From: Roseovarius albus
GTDB taxonomy: Bacteria; Pseudomonadota; Alphaproteobacteria; Rhodobacterales; Rhodobacteraceae
Assembly: GCF_900172335.1 (NCBI RefSeq)
Contig: NZ_FWFX01000004.1
Coordinates: 1 to 64,000 of the forward strand
Reading direction: 5' to 3'
DNA: 64,000 nt
In this document: positions 29,017-38,702 of the stretch, piece after piece
Layout: every line of letters starts with the position of its first letter
Position numbering within the stretch: position 1 is the first letter of the stretch
Program-made: the position numbers and the translations under genes
The notes under the pieces: model-generated
Told to the model about the DNA's origin: nothing
What the model saw: the letters and a program-made list of their open reading frames with translations, nothing else
The model's database searches: none

Positions 29017-30042
29017 CTATGATCGTGGATCAAGCAGTTTTTGCAGAACCCGGTCTTTTGTCACCTGACCAATGATCTCGCCATTCTCGATGATGCCAAC
29101 GGGCACATCGCTGTCGCCAATCCGGGCCATGACCTCGCGAATATCGGTGTCAGGCGCGACAGTGACAGATGGCGTGCCGTTGGCAGGCTCAATCACATCA
29201 CGGGCACAAAGCACACCCAGCGGGTTCATGTGCGCAACAAAATCCGCAACGTATTCATTGGCAGGGGCTGAGAATATCTCTTGCGGCGTACCGCATTGCA
29301 CAATTCGTCCGCCTTCCATGATGGCGATGCGGTTGCCGATCTTGAACGCCTCATCCAGATCGTGGCTGACAAAGATGATCGTACGTTTCAACTCGCGTTG
29401 AAGTTCCAGCAGCTCATCCTGCAGCTTGGTGCGGATCAGCGGATCAAGCGCTGAAAACGGCTCATCCATCAATAGAATAGGGGCTTCGGTGGCAAAAGCG
29501 CGGGCAAGGCCGACACGTTGCTGCATGCCGCCAGACAGCTCTCCAACCTTGCGGTCTGCCCAATCGGTCAGACCGACCAAGGCCAGTTGCTTGTCAACTT
29601 GGGCATCACGCTCGGCTTTACTCATCCCGCCCAGCTCAAGCCCGAGCCCGGCGTTTTCCCGGACAGATCGCCACGGCAGCAGGCCAAACTGCTGGAACAC
29701 CATGGCGATGTGATGCTGACGCATCCGGCGCAGGGTGGCAGCGTCAGAGTTGGTGACATCCACCATCGAACTGCTGTCGCTGACCCGAACGGCACCGCGC
29801 ACTACCGGGTTCAACCCGTTGACCGCACGCAGAAGCGTGGATTTCCCCGAGCCGGACAGACCCATCAACACAAGGATTTCCCCTTCGCCAACATCAAGCG
29901 AGCAGTTGTGAACCCCCAGAACCTGACCAGTTTCACGTTGGATTTCACCGCGCTCTTTCATGTCGTCCATCAAGGGCAAAGCGGCTTGAGGTTTGTCGCC
30001 GAAGACGATGGAAACGTTATCGAATTCTACTGCGTTACTCAT
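29017..30042 (-). CDS. ABC transporter ATP-binding protein, quaternary-amine (ProV/ChoV/CaiV-like)
   Basis: A 341-residue ATPase energising quaternary-amine uptake. Walker A GLSGSGKST, Q-loop FQQFGLLPW, signature LSGGMQQR, Walker B ILLMDEPFSALDP and switch SHDLDEA are all present. The N-terminal extension before the Walker A and a short C-terminal CBS-like region (VTVAPDTDIREVMARI to QVTKDRVLQKLL) are characteristic of the ProV/OpuAA subfamily. Three bases separate it from the permease. The adjacent carnitine genes suggest carnitine, gamma-butyrobetaine or choline as substrate. Confidence 0.9.
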   Translation of the reverse strand: MSNAVEFDNVSIVFGDKPQAALPLMDDMKERGEIQRETGQVLGVHNCSLDVGEGEILVLMGLSGSGKSTLLRAVNGLNPVVRGAVRVSDSSSMVDVTNSDAATLRRMRQHHIAMVFQQFGLLPWRSVRENAGLGLELGGMSKAERDAQVDKQLALVGLTDWADRKVGELSGGMQQRVGLARAFATEAPILLMDEPFSALDPLIRTKLQDELLELQRELKRTIIFVSHDLDEAFKIGNRIAIMEGGRIVQCGTPQEIFSAPANEYVADFVAHMNPLGVLCARDVIEPANGTPSVTVAPDTDIREVMARIGDSDVPVGIIENGEIIGQVTKDRVLQKLLDPRS

Positions 30043-30045
30043 ATC

Positions 30046-30876
30046 TCAATGCTCCACTCTCAGAACCCGGTCTAGCATGATCGCCACGACAACAATGACA
30101 AAGCCGCTTTCAAATCCAAGCGCAGCGTTCACGGTATTCAACGCTCGAATAACTGGCACGCCCAGACCGTCGGCGCCAACCAGCGCCGCGATCACAACCA
30201 TAGAAAGCGACAGCATAATTGTCTGGTTCAAGCCCGCCATGATCTGCGGCATGGCGTAAGGTAACTCAACCTTCCACAGGGTCTGGCGCGGTGTTGCCCC
30301 AAAAGCTTCTGCCGCTTCCAGCAGGGGCGTTGGCGTTGAAGAGACACCCAGATGGGTCAGGCGGATCGGGGCGGGCACTACGAAAATCACCGTCGCGATC
30401 AGTCCGGGCACCATACCAAGGCCAAAGAAGACGATGGCTGGGATCAGGTAAACAAAGGTGGGAAGCGTCTGCATCAGGTCCAGAATGGGCCGCATGGCCG
30501 AATAAAGTTTGGGCCGGTGGGCTGCTGCAATACCGATTGGAATGCCGATCGCCATACAGACCACACAGGCCGACAGCACCAGCGTCAGGCTTTCGGTGGT
30601 TTCTTCCCAATATCCCTGATTAACGATGAAGAGACTGCCAAGGGCAACGAACACACAGATTTTCCAATTGCGCTGCAAGATCCACGTAATGGCAACAAAT
30701 CCGGCAATCACAACAAGGGGGTGCGGGGTCTGCAATATCCACAAAATAGCATCGATCAACCATTCCATGACGGTGGACAGCCCGTCAAAAAACGGCTCGC
30801 CGACATCTTGCATCCAATCGAATATGGCTTTCGAGGTCTTGCCGACCGGGATCTTATTCTCTTCCAGCCACTCCAT
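30046..30876 (-). CDS. ABC transporter permease, quaternary-amine (ProW/ChoW-like)
   Basis: A 276-residue inner-membrane permease with about six hydrophobic segments and the EAA loop (EAAEAFGATPRQTLWKVELP). ATG 30876 follows GGAGGGG; longer upstream frames run into the intergenic hairpin and are rejected. It is between the binding-protein and ATPase genes. Confidence 0.9.
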   Translation of the reverse strand: MEWLEENKIPVGKTSKAIFDWMQDVGEPFFDGLSTVMEWLIDAILWILQTPHPLVVIAGFVAITWILQRNWKICVFVALGSLFIVNQGYWEETTESLTLVLSACVVCMAIGIPIGIAAAHRPKLYSAMRPILDLMQTLPTFVYLIPAIVFFGLGMVPGLIATVIFVVPAPIRLTHLGVSSTPTPLLEAAEAFGATPRQTLWKVELPYAMPQIMAGLNQTIMLSLSMVVIAALVGADGLGVPVIRALNTVNAALGFESGFVIVVVAIMLDRVLRVEH

Positions 30877-30908
30877 CAGGCCCCTCCCTTGCGTATTATG
30901 CAAAACAA

Positions 30909-30933
30909 ATGGTCCCGGAAAATCCGGGACCAT
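30909..30933 (-). terminator. Attenuator-like hairpin between binding-protein and permease genes
   Basis: ATGGTCCCGGA and TCCGGGACCAT pair perfectly (11 bp) around AAA. The reverse strand then reads TTGTTTTG. Such hairpins after the binding-protein gene commonly protect its mRNA or partly stop transcription so the binding protein outnumbers the membrane parts. Confidence 0.75.
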
Positions 30934-30950
30934 TCAAAGATTTATCTAGT

Positions 30951-31874
30951 TTAGAGGCCGAGGGCCGCGTTCACCGCTGCGGCGGCATCTCCACCATCTT
31001 TGGTGGTCACACCGTCCAACCAAGGGCCAAGCACATCAGGGTGACCTTTCAGCCATGCTGCTGCGGCGTCGTTTGGTTCCGCTCCGTCATTCAGGATCGC
31101 GCCCATGATCTCGTTTTCCATCGCCAGGCTGAATTCAAGATTGGTCAGTAATGTTCCGACATTCGGGCACTCAGCCACATAACCCGCGCGGGTGTTGGTG
31201 TAGACTGTCGCACCCCCCAGGTTCGGACCAAAGAAGTCATCACCACCCGTCAAATATTCCATGTCAAAGTTGGCGTTCATAGGGTGGGGTTCCCAGCCCA
31301 GGAACACGATGGGCTCACTTTTACCTGACAGGCGGTCAACCTGCGCCAGCATGCCTTGCTCCGACGATTCAACAACTTCAAACCCAGACAGGTCAAAGGC
31401 GTTGTCGTCGATCATCGACTGGATCAGGCGGTTCCCGTCATTACCGGGCTCGATGCCATAGATCTTACCTTCCAGAGCGTCGGATTGACCGGCGATGTCA
31501 GCAAAATCTTTGATGCCAAGCTCATAAGCAACGTTGTTTACGGCCAGCGTGTACTTCGCACCTTCAAGGTTGGCGCGCACGGTATCGACAGTGCCTGCTT
31601 CACGGTAGGGGGCGATATCCCCTTCCATGGTTGGCATCCAGTTGCCAAGGAATACGTCAACATCACCTTCAGCCATACCAACATAGGTCACAGGCACAGA
31701 CAGGATCTTCACTTCGGTATCATATCCCAGTGCATCCAGCACAACGGTGGTTGCCGCGGTGGTTGCAGTGATATCGGTCCAGCCGACATCCGAGAATGTG
31801 ACCGAGCCGCATTCGGCATAGGCTGTAGAGGCAATTGCCGTAAGCGCAAGCGCAGAAACGTTTGATTTAAACAT
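30951..31874 (-). CDS. Quaternary-amine ABC transporter substrate-binding protein (ChoX/CaiX-like)
   Basis: A 307-residue periplasmic binding protein with a Sec signal (LALTAIASTAYAECG). Aromatic residues suited to a cation-pi cage lie in family positions: Trp32 (VGWTD), Trp79 (GNWMPT), Tyr108 (AKYTL) and a Trp in FLGWEPHPMN. The pair Cys22 and a later Cys (AECPNV) may form a disulphide. The family covers choline, carnitine and betaine; carnitine or gamma-butyrobetaine is favoured by the divergent catabolic genes. The 270-bp gap to the aldehyde dehydrogenase gene is the shared control region. Confidence 0.9.
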   Translation of the reverse strand: MFKSNVSALALTAIASTAYAECGSVTFSDVGWTDITATTAATTVVLDALGYDTEVKILSVPVTYVGMAEGDVDVFLGNWMPTMEGDIAPYREAGTVDTVRANLEGAKYTLAVNNVAYELGIKDFADIAGQSDALEGKIYGIEPGNDGNRLIQSMIDDNAFDLSGFEVVESSEQGMLAQVDRLSGKSEPIVFLGWEPHPMNANFDMEYLTGGDDFFGPNLGGATVYTNTRAGYVAECPNVGTLLTNLEFSLAMENEIMGAILNDGAEPNDAAAAWLKGHPDVLGPWLDGVTTKDGGDAAAAVNAALGL

Positions 31875-32144
31875 GTTAGTAGGCTCCCAGTTTGAATTTG
31901 TTATATTTGTTCAGATTCTTGTATAGCCGTTTAAGTTTTGTAAATCTAGTGGCTGAAGCAGACAAAAGCCCAGACTGGGCAATTGGTCAACCACACCACG
32001 GTGCTGCAAGTTCTTAGTTTTGTTCAAATCATTAATATGGTTCGCGCTTGATGTGAGGTTTTTCGACAAGAACCGACGAAAATTCGCATTCACTTGCAGC
32101 TAAATCCGCAAGAATAAGAATCACGGGAGAAAAGGAACAACATC

Positions 32145-33626
32145 ATGGGCGATATCAAGACATACGATATGTTGATTGACGGCGAATGGGTGGGGGCCTC
32201 GGACGGGCAGACCTTTGACAGTATCAGCCCCGGCACCGGCGATGTCTGGTGCAAAATTCCAGAAGCCACCGCCGATGATGTTGATCGCGCAGTGCGTGCG
32301 GCGCACACCGCTTTTACCAAAGGTCCGTGGGCCAGCATGACGCCCACCCAACGGGGGCATTGCCTGCGTCGTCTGGCAGATCTTCTGGCGGATAAATCCG
32401 AAGATCTGGGCCGCACAGAATCCATCGACAGCGGTAAGATGTTCAAGGAAACCCGTTGGCAGGCCAAATACATTGCCGAATATTTCCATTTCTATGCAGG
32501 TTGTGCGGATAAAGTGAGCGGTGAGACGCTACCCATTGATAAACCGGATATTTTCGCATTTACCAAGCGCGAACCTCTGGGGGTTGTCGCCGCTGTTGTG
32601 CCATGGAATTCGCAGCTTTTCCTTGTTGCCGTGAAGATCGGTCCGGCGCTCGCAGCCGGAAACACCGTAGTGCTGAAAGCCTCTGAACATGCCTCGGCCG
32701 CCATGCTGGAATTTGGCGAGCTGATCGAAGAGGCTGGTTTCCCGCCCGGTGTGGTCAATATCGTCTCGGGCCACGGCGACCCTTGTGGTCGCGTGCTCAC
32801 CGGGCACCCTCTGGTAGCGCGCATTTCCTTCACCGGCGGCCCCAATGCCGCGCGCCATGTTCTGGAAAACTCCAAACGCAACTTTGCCGAGGTTTCTTTG
32901 GAATTGGGTGGAAAATCCCCGTTTATCGTCTTTGAAGACGCTAATATCGAAAGCGCGGTCAACGCCTCCATCGCAGGTATTTTTGGCGCCACAGGCCAAA
33001 GCTGCGTCGCGGGTTCTCGGTTGTACTTGCACGAAGACATCGCTGATGAATTCCTAGAGCGCATGACCGAAATGGCGCGAAACATCCAAATCGGCGACCC
33101 ATTAGTTGAAGAAACGCAAATGGGGCCGCTCTGCACCCAAGGCCAGTTAGATCACATCAAGGCCGAGGTGGCCCACGCAGAAAGCGAAGGCGGCAAGGTT
33201 CTGGCCGGCGGCAAACAGCCCGAGGGGCTAGGGGGGCTGTTCTACGAGCCCACGATCATCGAATGCCCGCGTCAGGACCTGCGCATCGTTGATACCGAAC
33301 TCTTCGGCCCGGTCCTCAGCGTGCAACGCTTCAAGACCGAAGAAGAGGTGCTGGAGCTTGCCAATGATAGCGAACACGGTCTTGCCGCGGGGATCTTCAC
33401 CCAAAACAGCGCGCGGTCCCTGCGCATGTCCAGTGCGGTGAATGCCGGGATTGTCTGGGTCAACACCTACCGCATGGTGTCGCCGATTGCGGAATTCGGC
33501 GGCAACAAGGGCTCGGGCTACGGGCGCGAGGCCGGGTTCCAGGCGATCTACGACTACACCCGCCCAAAAACCGTGTGGATGAACACCTCGGATGAACCAA
33601 TGGCAAATCCCTTCGTGATGCGCTGA
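32145..33626 (+). CDS. Aldehyde dehydrogenase, candidate 4-trimethylaminobutyraldehyde dehydrogenase
   Basis: A 493-residue NAD(P)-dependent dehydrogenase. General base Glu253 (SLELGGKSP), nucleophile Cys287 (GATGQSCVAGS), oxyanion Asn155 (VPWNSQ) and C-terminal SPIAEFGGNKGSGYGREAG are intact. The usual FTGST is FTGGPN here. It is divergent from the transporter and heads the carnitine genes, so it is inferred to feed gamma-butyrobetaine into the pathway by oxidising its aldehyde; betaine aldehyde is an alternative substrate. Confidence 0.88.
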   Translation: MGDIKTYDMLIDGEWVGASDGQTFDSISPGTGDVWCKIPEATADDVDRAVRAAHTAFTKGPWASMTPTQRGHCLRRLADLLADKSEDLGRTESIDSGKMFKETRWQAKYIAEYFHFYAGCADKVSGETLPIDKPDIFAFTKREPLGVVAAVVPWNSQLFLVAVKIGPALAAGNTVVLKASEHASAAMLEFGELIEEAGFPPGVVNIVSGHGDPCGRVLTGHPLVARISFTGGPNAARHVLENSKRNFAEVSLELGGKSPFIVFEDANIESAVNASIAGIFGATGQSCVAGSRLYLHEDIADEFLERMTEMARNIQIGDPLVEETQMGPLCTQGQLDHIKAEVAHAESEGGKVLAGGKQPEGLGGLFYEPTIIECPRQDLRIVDTELFGPVLSVQRFKTEEEVLELANDSEHGLAAGIFTQNSARSLRMSSAVNAGIVWVNTYRMVSPIAEFGGNKGSGYGREAGFQAIYDYTRPKTVWMNTSDEPMANPFVMR

Positions 33627-33665
33627 ACACAAATCAAAACAACACATTAACTACAGGATACCGAC

Positions 33666-34469
33666 ATGACAGACGGAGTAACCACCCGCCGCGATGGCCA
33701 TGTGCTTGAGGTCACGCTGGACCGCCCTAAGGTAAACGCCATTGATGTGCCGACGTCACAAGCGCTCGCTGCCGCCTTCAAAGAGCTGAATGATGACCCC
33801 GAACTGCGCGTCGCCATCCTGACAGGGGGCGGCGACAAAATCTTCTCCGCCGGATGGGATCTCAAGGCGCTGAACGCGGGCGAGATGCAGCTTGATAACT
33901 GGTGGGAAAGCGACGACTACGGCGATGGTGGCTTTACTGGCCTCACCGAAAACTGGTTTCTTAACAAGCCGGTAATCGCCGCAATTAACGGTCTCGCCAT
34001 CGGCGGTGGCTTTGAAATGGCGCTGGCTTGCGACCTGCTGATCGCGGCGGATCACGTCGAATTCGGCCTGCCGGAAATGCCTTTGGGGATTGTACCCGAT
34101 GCCGGGGCCTTGCAACGCCTGCCGCGCCGCTTGCCACATAACATCGCTATGGAACTGTTCTACCTGGGCCGCCGCATGCCCGCAGCCGAGGCTGCGCACT
34201 ATGGTCTGGTCAACAAGGTCGTGCCAGCCGATCAACTGATGGATGCCGCGCGAGAATGGGCGGCCTCCTTGGCGTGGTCGGCCCCCTTGGCAATGCAAAG
34301 CGTCAAAGAAGTCCAACGCACCATTGAATGCGCGCCGCTCGAACAGGCCTTCCACAAGATGCGCAACGACCCGATGCCAACCTATCGCAAAATGCTGAAA
34401 TCCGATGATGCCGCCGAAGGCGTGGCCGCCTTTGTCGAAAAACGCGAACCCAACTTCAAGGGAGAGTGA
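33666..34469 (+). CDS. caiD: Carnitinyl-CoA dehydratase (enoyl-CoA hydratase family)
   Basis: A 267-residue crotonase-fold enzyme. It tracks E. coli CaiD closely: LEVTLDRPKVNAID, FSAGWDLKAL, GGFTGLTE, AAINGLAIGGGFEMALACD, FGLPEMPLGIVPDAG and a C-terminal SDDAAEGVAAFVEKREP. The predicted reaction hydrates crotonobetainyl-CoA to L-carnitinyl-CoA. Its acidic catalytic residue is in LPEMPLG. The carnitine dehydrogenase start follows directly after its stop, with that gene's ribosome site inside the CaiD 3' end. Confidence 0.85.
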   Translation: MTDGVTTRRDGHVLEVTLDRPKVNAIDVPTSQALAAAFKELNDDPELRVAILTGGGDKIFSAGWDLKALNAGEMQLDNWWESDDYGDGGFTGLTENWFLNKPVIAAINGLAIGGGFEMALACDLLIAADHVEFGLPEMPLGIVPDAGALQRLPRRLPHNIAMELFYLGRRMPAAEAAHYGLVNKVVPADQLMDAAREWAASLAWSAPLAMQSVKEVQRTIECAPLEQAFHKMRNDPMPTYRKMLKSDDAAEGVAAFVEKREPNFKGE

Positions 34470-34470
34470 G

Positions 34471-35415
34471 ATGTTCAAATCCCCTCAGGAGGTCACCCGC
34501 GTTACCAGCATCGGGGCAGGGCCGATTGGCGGCGGGTGGGCCGCGCATTTTCTGGCCCGTGGCTACGATGTCACCGCTTATCTGCATAGCGAGGCGGAAA
34601 TTCTCGCCTTTCGCACCATCCTTGATACAGCCTGGATCAGCCTGACCGATTTGGGGCTGGCGCAGGAGGCATCTCTGGATCGATTGACCATAGAAACAGA
34701 TCTGAGGAAAGCGGTAGAGGGCGCAGAATTTATTCAGGAAAGCGCACCAGAGCGCCTTGAGCTCAAGCAAGACCTCTATCAACAGTTTGATGAGCTTGTG
34801 CCCAAGGATGTGGTGATCTGCTCCTCCACCTCCGGCCTGATGATGACCGATATTCAGGCAAAATGTAGCACGCCGGAACGCACAGTCATCGGCCATCCGT
34901 TCAACCCGCCATACCTCTTGCCACTGGTCGAAATCATCGGCGGTAAACGGACCAGCCCCGAGGCCGTTGCATGGGCCGGGGAATTTTACGAGGTGGCGGG
35001 CAAAGCACCCTTGATGATGAAAAAAGAAATCCCCGGTTTTGTCGCCACCCGCCTGCAAGAGGCGCTGTGGCGCGAGGCCCTGCATATGGTCGCCAATGGC
35101 GAAGCCACGCCCGAAGACATCGATATCGCCCTGATGAACGGCCCGGCACCGCGCATGATGGCGCAAGGGCAGTGCATGGCCTTCCATGTGGCTTGTGGTG
35201 AGGGGGGCATGGCCACCAATCTGGATCAATTCGGCCCAGCGCTGAAACTGCCCTGGACCCGGCTTGAAGCGCCCGAGCTGTCACAAGAGCTGCGCGACCG
35301 AATGGTAGATGGCTGCAATGACATCGCGGGCGACAAGCATTTTGCCGATATGGCCGCACAGCGCGACAAGGAAATCGTTGCCCTGATCAACGCCCTGAAA
35401 GCGGCGCGCAGCTAA
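34471..35415 (+). CDS. lcdH: L-carnitine 3-dehydrogenase (3-hydroxyacyl-CoA dehydrogenase family)
   Basis: A 314-residue NAD-dependent enzyme oxidising L-carnitine to 3-dehydrocarnitine. Rossmann motif SIGAGPIGGGWAAHF, the ESAPERLELKQ segment, the SSTSG/GHPFNPPYLLPLVEI catalytic region and a helical C-terminal domain (GFVATRLQEALWREA) are as in known carnitine dehydrogenases. ATG 34471 has GGGAGAG upstream. Rhizobial versions carry a fused thioesterase of about 150 residues; that domain is absent here. The neighbouring BKACE gene supports carnitine over other 3-hydroxyacyl substrates. Confidence 0.85.
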   Translation: MFKSPQEVTRVTSIGAGPIGGGWAAHFLARGYDVTAYLHSEAEILAFRTILDTAWISLTDLGLAQEASLDRLTIETDLRKAVEGAEFIQESAPERLELKQDLYQQFDELVPKDVVICSSTSGLMMTDIQAKCSTPERTVIGHPFNPPYLLPLVEIIGGKRTSPEAVAWAGEFYEVAGKAPLMMKKEIPGFVATRLQEALWREALHMVANGEATPEDIDIALMNGPAPRMMAQGQCMAFHVACGEGGMATNLDQFGPALKLPWTRLEAPELSQELRDRMVDGCNDIAGDKHFADMAAQRDKEIVALINALKAARS

Positions 35416-35416
35416 T

Positions 35417-36478
35417 CTAAGCTGCGTCCGGTTTCTGCTTGGCCTGCAACGCCGTCAGAAATTCTGACAGCGTTCCGGGCCAGCTCGGGGCAGGCTCATC
35501 CGCCGGCCAGGCCTCGCGATATTCCGACGGACGCCGGTCAAAGAATTTGCCAAAAGAAAAGGCGAAATGCGACAGTGAGTTAAATCCAGACGCGGTGGCA
35601 ATTTCTCGAACACTCAGATCGGTCGAAATCAGCAAAAGCCGCGCACGTTGTAGCCGCAATAGCAGGCCAAACTGCACCACGGTACAGCCGATTTGCTTCT
35701 TGAAATTCCGCTCCAGCTGGCGCTGCGACACACCCAAAGTGCTGGCAACTTCCGGCACACTCAGCGGTTCCTCAATATGCCGCTCGATCAGGGAAATCGC
35801 CTCGCGAATACTCACAGGAATCGCAGCGCTTCCATGGCTCAGGGTGCGCCGCTGCGGTGCTTCCATGTCTCGGATCGTGTCCACCATCAGTTGGTCGGCG
35901 ATTTCCTCGGCAAAACCACTTCCATGCGTTTTATCAATGATATGCAACATCAGATCGACCACCGCCAAGGCCCCGGCACAGGTCATGATGCGGTTGTTGA
36001 CGGTGAACAGCTGCTCCTTCACATCAATGGTGTCAAAGCTCTCCTGAAATCCATTGATCCACGACCAATGCGAGGTGGCTTCTTTCCCAGCCAACAACCC
36101 TGCCTGTGCCACCGGATAACAGCCCAATTCCACCGCACAAATGGTTTCCCCCGCACGCGCGCGTTTACGCAACCAAGAGACCAGATCCTTGTTGCGATAA
36201 TTCTCGGCCCCCCAGCTGCCCAGAACAAACACATAGTCCGCCGCTGAAGCCACTTCTGGCGCATCGGACACCGTGACCGATACACCGCTGCTCGACACCA
36301 CGCTTGCTCCATCAAATGACACAACTTCCCACGAGAATGATCTCTGCGATGACAGGTAATTCGCAATGCGCATCGTTTCGGTCATGTTGACCAGCGTCCC
36401 CAAATTGAAACGGGGAATGATCACAAAAACCATATGGGTCTGACCACGTTCAACGCTTTGATTGTGGGTGAATTCCAT
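35417..36478 (-). CDS. GlxA/CdhR-type AraC-family regulator of carnitine genes
   Basis: A 353-residue protein. The first 200 residues are a DJ-1/PfpI-like (GATase1-like) domain with the ELGCYPVAQAGLL elbow. The C-terminal AraC pair of helix-turn-helices is SVPEVASTLGVSQRQLERNFKK and SVREIATASGFNSLSHFAFSFG. The closest functional class is CdhR/GbdR of carnitine and betaine catabolism. ATG 36478 has GGAGG upstream. It is transcribed against the genes on both sides, and 126 bp separate it from the BKACE gene. Confidence 0.87.
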   Translation of the reverse strand: MEFTHNQSVERGQTHMVFVIIPRFNLGTLVNMTETMRIANYLSSQRSFSWEVVSFDGASVVSSSGVSVTVSDAPEVASAADYVFVLGSWGAENYRNKDLVSWLRKRARAGETICAVELGCYPVAQAGLLAGKEATSHWSWINGFQESFDTIDVKEQLFTVNNRIMTCAGALAVVDLMLHIIDKTHGSGFAEEIADQLMVDTIRDMEAPQRRTLSHGSAAIPVSIREAISLIERHIEEPLSVPEVASTLGVSQRQLERNFKKQIGCTVVQFGLLLRLQRARLLLISTDLSVREIATASGFNSLSHFAFSFGKFFDRRPSEYREAWPADEPAPSWPGTLSEFLTALQAKQKPDAA

Positions 36479-36604
36479 GGCGAATCCTCCAGAAAATGCA
36501 CAGGTGAGTGTTTTCGCCAACATTGCAAGATTATAGGCGAAAAATCGACAATTATTTTGCCATTCTCAGCCACCAAATAGGGAAAGGATTAGGGAGAGCT
36601 CCAG

Positions 36605-37498
36605 ATGAATTTCGATGTCGTTGTAACCTGCGCAGTCACCGGGGCCGGGGACACCACTGGTAAAAACCCGCATGTGCCGGTCACCCCAAAGGAGATCGCC
36701 GATTCTGCTATCGCGGCGGCCAAAGCGGGTGCGGCCGTGGCACATATTCACGTGCGGGACCTGGAAACCAAGCAGGGCTCCCGTGACCCTAAGCTGTTCA
36801 AAGAGGTGGTCGACCGAGTCCGCGACAGCAATACTGATGTGGTGATTAACCTCACCGCCGGTATGGGCGGCGACTGGGTGCCCAGTGCCGAAGATCCCGC
36901 AATGCCGGGGCCGGGAACCGATATGATCAGCGCCGAAGAACGCTTGTTGCATATTGGCGAGTGCTTACCTGAAATCTGCTCGCTGGATTGTGGCACGCTG
37001 AATTTTGGCGACGGCGACAACATCTACATCTCAACCCCACCAACCCTGCGCAAAATGGCCGAAATGGTCAAAGAGTGGGGCGTGAAGCCTGAGCTTGAAG
37101 TGTTCGAGCTGGGGCACATCCGCTTTGCCAATCAGATGATTAAGGAAGGGCTGATCGCCGATCCGCCGATGTTCCAGATCTGCCTTGGCATCCCATGGGG
37201 CGCTGATCAAAGCGTCGATACGATGAAAGTGATGAAAGATCACCTGCCGCAAGATGCCAGCTGGGCCAGCTTTGGCATCTCGCGCATGCAGATGCCGATG
37301 GCGGCTGCGGCTGTGGCGATGGGCGGCAATGTCCGTGTCGGGCTTGAAGACAACATCTTCCTCGACCGTGGCGTGCCTGCGCGCAACGAAGATCTGGTCA
37401 CCCGTGTGGTTGAGATCATCGAACGCATGGGAGGTCGCGCCGTAACCCCGCAAGAGGCCCGCAACAAGCTAAGCCTGCGTGGGGCTGACGCCTCCTGA
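36605..37498 (+). CDS. BKACE-family 3-dehydrocarnitine cleavage enzyme (DUF849)
   Basis: A 297-residue TIM-barrel zinc enzyme of the beta-keto acid cleavage family, which condenses a beta-keto acid with acetyl-CoA. Zn ligands His47 and His49 (AHIHVRD) and the catalytic Glu248 (GLEDN) are visible, with [21 protein letters not shown] at the start. Next to carnitine dehydrogenase, the predicted reaction is 3-dehydrocarnitine + acetyl-CoA to acetoacetate + betainyl-CoA. Confidence 0.88.
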   Translation: MNFDVVVTCAVTGAGDTTGKNPHVPVTPKEIADSAIAAAKAGAAVAHIHVRDLETKQGSRDPKLFKEVVDRVRDSNTDVVINLTAGMGGDWVPSAEDPAMPGPGTDMISAEERLLHIGECLPEICSLDCGTLNFGDGDNIYISTPPTLRKMAEMVKEWGVKPELEVFELGHIRFANQMIKEGLIADPPMFQICLGIPWGADQSVDTMKVMKDHLPQDASWASFGISRMQMPMAAAAVAMGGNVRVGLEDNIFLDRGVPARNEDLVTRVVEIIERMGGRAVTPQEARNKLSLRGADAS

Positions 37499-37541
37499 GC
37501 CTTCGGCACACTGGTAAAGACCCATTTTCAAGGAGAACGCC

Positions 37542-38702
37542 ATGACTTTGGTTGTGTCCCACGAAGACGAACTGTTGCAAAAAACTGTCCGCAGCTTTTT
37601 TGACGAGGCGGTGATCCCGCATGAAGAACTGGTCGACCGTCTGGGCGAAGTGCCCGAAGAAATCGGTCGCGAGATTGAAACCAAATCCAAGGAACTTGGC
37701 CTTTTTGCTTCCAACCTGCCCGAAAGTGTTGGCGGCGGCGGTCTGACCTATAGCCAAAGCGCGATTATCGAACGCGAATTTGGCCGCACCAGCCACGCCC
37801 TGCATGCCTGGGTAGCCCGGCCAACTGAATTGCTGATGGCTTGTGAAGGGGACCAGATCGCCAAATACCTGACCCCCTGCGTCAGCGGCGAAAAACGGGA
37901 ACTCTTTGCCCTGACCGAACCTGAGGCCGGATCGGATGCCATGGGGATGAAAACCAACGCCAAACGGGATGGCGACGACTGGGTCCTTAACGGCTCCAAG
38001 CACTTCATTTCCGCGCCCACAATGGCGGATTTTGCCATCGTCTTTGCGGTCACCGGCGTGGATGAAACCCCACGCGGCAACCGCAAACGCATCACCGCCT
38101 TTCTGGTGGATCGCGATCTTCCCGGCGTGGAGTTTCGTGAAGGCAACAAATGCGTCTCGAATCGGGGCTACAAAACCTATGAGCTGATGTTCGACGACGT
38201 GCGCCTTGGCTCCGGTCAAGTGCTGGGCGAAGAGGGGCGCGGTTTTGAACTGGCCGGGCAATGGCTCGGCATGGGCCGCATCTGGGTCGGGGCAACCTGT
38301 TGCGGCAAGGCTGAACGCATGCTGGAACTGGCCACCGAATGGGCCGCCACGCGCAAACAATTTGGCAAACCAATCGGCAGCTTTCAGGCCACCGGTTTCC
38401 GGCTGGCAGACATGACCATCGGGTTGCGCACCGCAGACCTGCTGGTCGCCGACGCGGTGCGTCGCGCCGATGCGGGCACGATGCAGGACCCCGATGCCGC
38501 CATGGTCAAAGTCTACTGTTCGGAAATGCTCAACAAAGTGGCCGATGACACCGTGCAGATCTACGGCGGCATGGGGCTGATGGAAGAAATGCCCATTCAT
38601 CGCCTGTGGCGTGACAGCCGGATTGAACGCATCTGGGATGGCACCAGCGAAATCCAGCGCCATATCATCACCCGCTCGATCCTGAGGCCCCTTGGCGCAT
38701 GA
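37542..38702 (+). CDS. Acyl-CoA dehydrogenase, candidate gamma-butyrobetainyl-CoA dehydrogenase
   Basis: A 386-residue flavoprotein of normal length. FAD/substrate motifs FALTEPEAGSDA, NGSKHFISA, ATRKQFGKPIGSFQ and QIYGGMGLMEEMPIHRLWRDSRI are present. The position of the usual catalytic Glu (YEGT in medium-chain enzymes) is Asp366 here (IWDGTSEIQ). Context points to oxidation of gamma-butyrobetainyl-CoA to crotonobetainyl-CoA, the CaiD substrate. It overlaps the CoA-ligase start by 4 bp. Confidence 0.87.
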   Translation: MTLVVSHEDELLQKTVRSFFDEAVIPHEELVDRLGEVPEEIGREIETKSKELGLFASNLPESVGGGGLTYSQSAIIEREFGRTSHALHAWVARPTELLMACEGDQIAKYLTPCVSGEKRELFALTEPEAGSDAMGMKTNAKRDGDDWVLNGSKHFISAPTMADFAIVFAVTGVDETPRGNRKRITAFLVDRDLPGVEFREGNKCVSNRGYKTYELMFDDVRLGSGQVLGEEGRGFELAGQWLGMGRIWVGATCCGKAERMLELATEWAATRKQFGKPIGSFQATGFRLADMTIGLRTADLLVADAVRRADAGTMQDPDAAMVKVYCSEMLNKVADDTVQIYGGMGLMEEMPIHRLWRDSRIERIWDGTSEIQRHIITRSILRPLGA

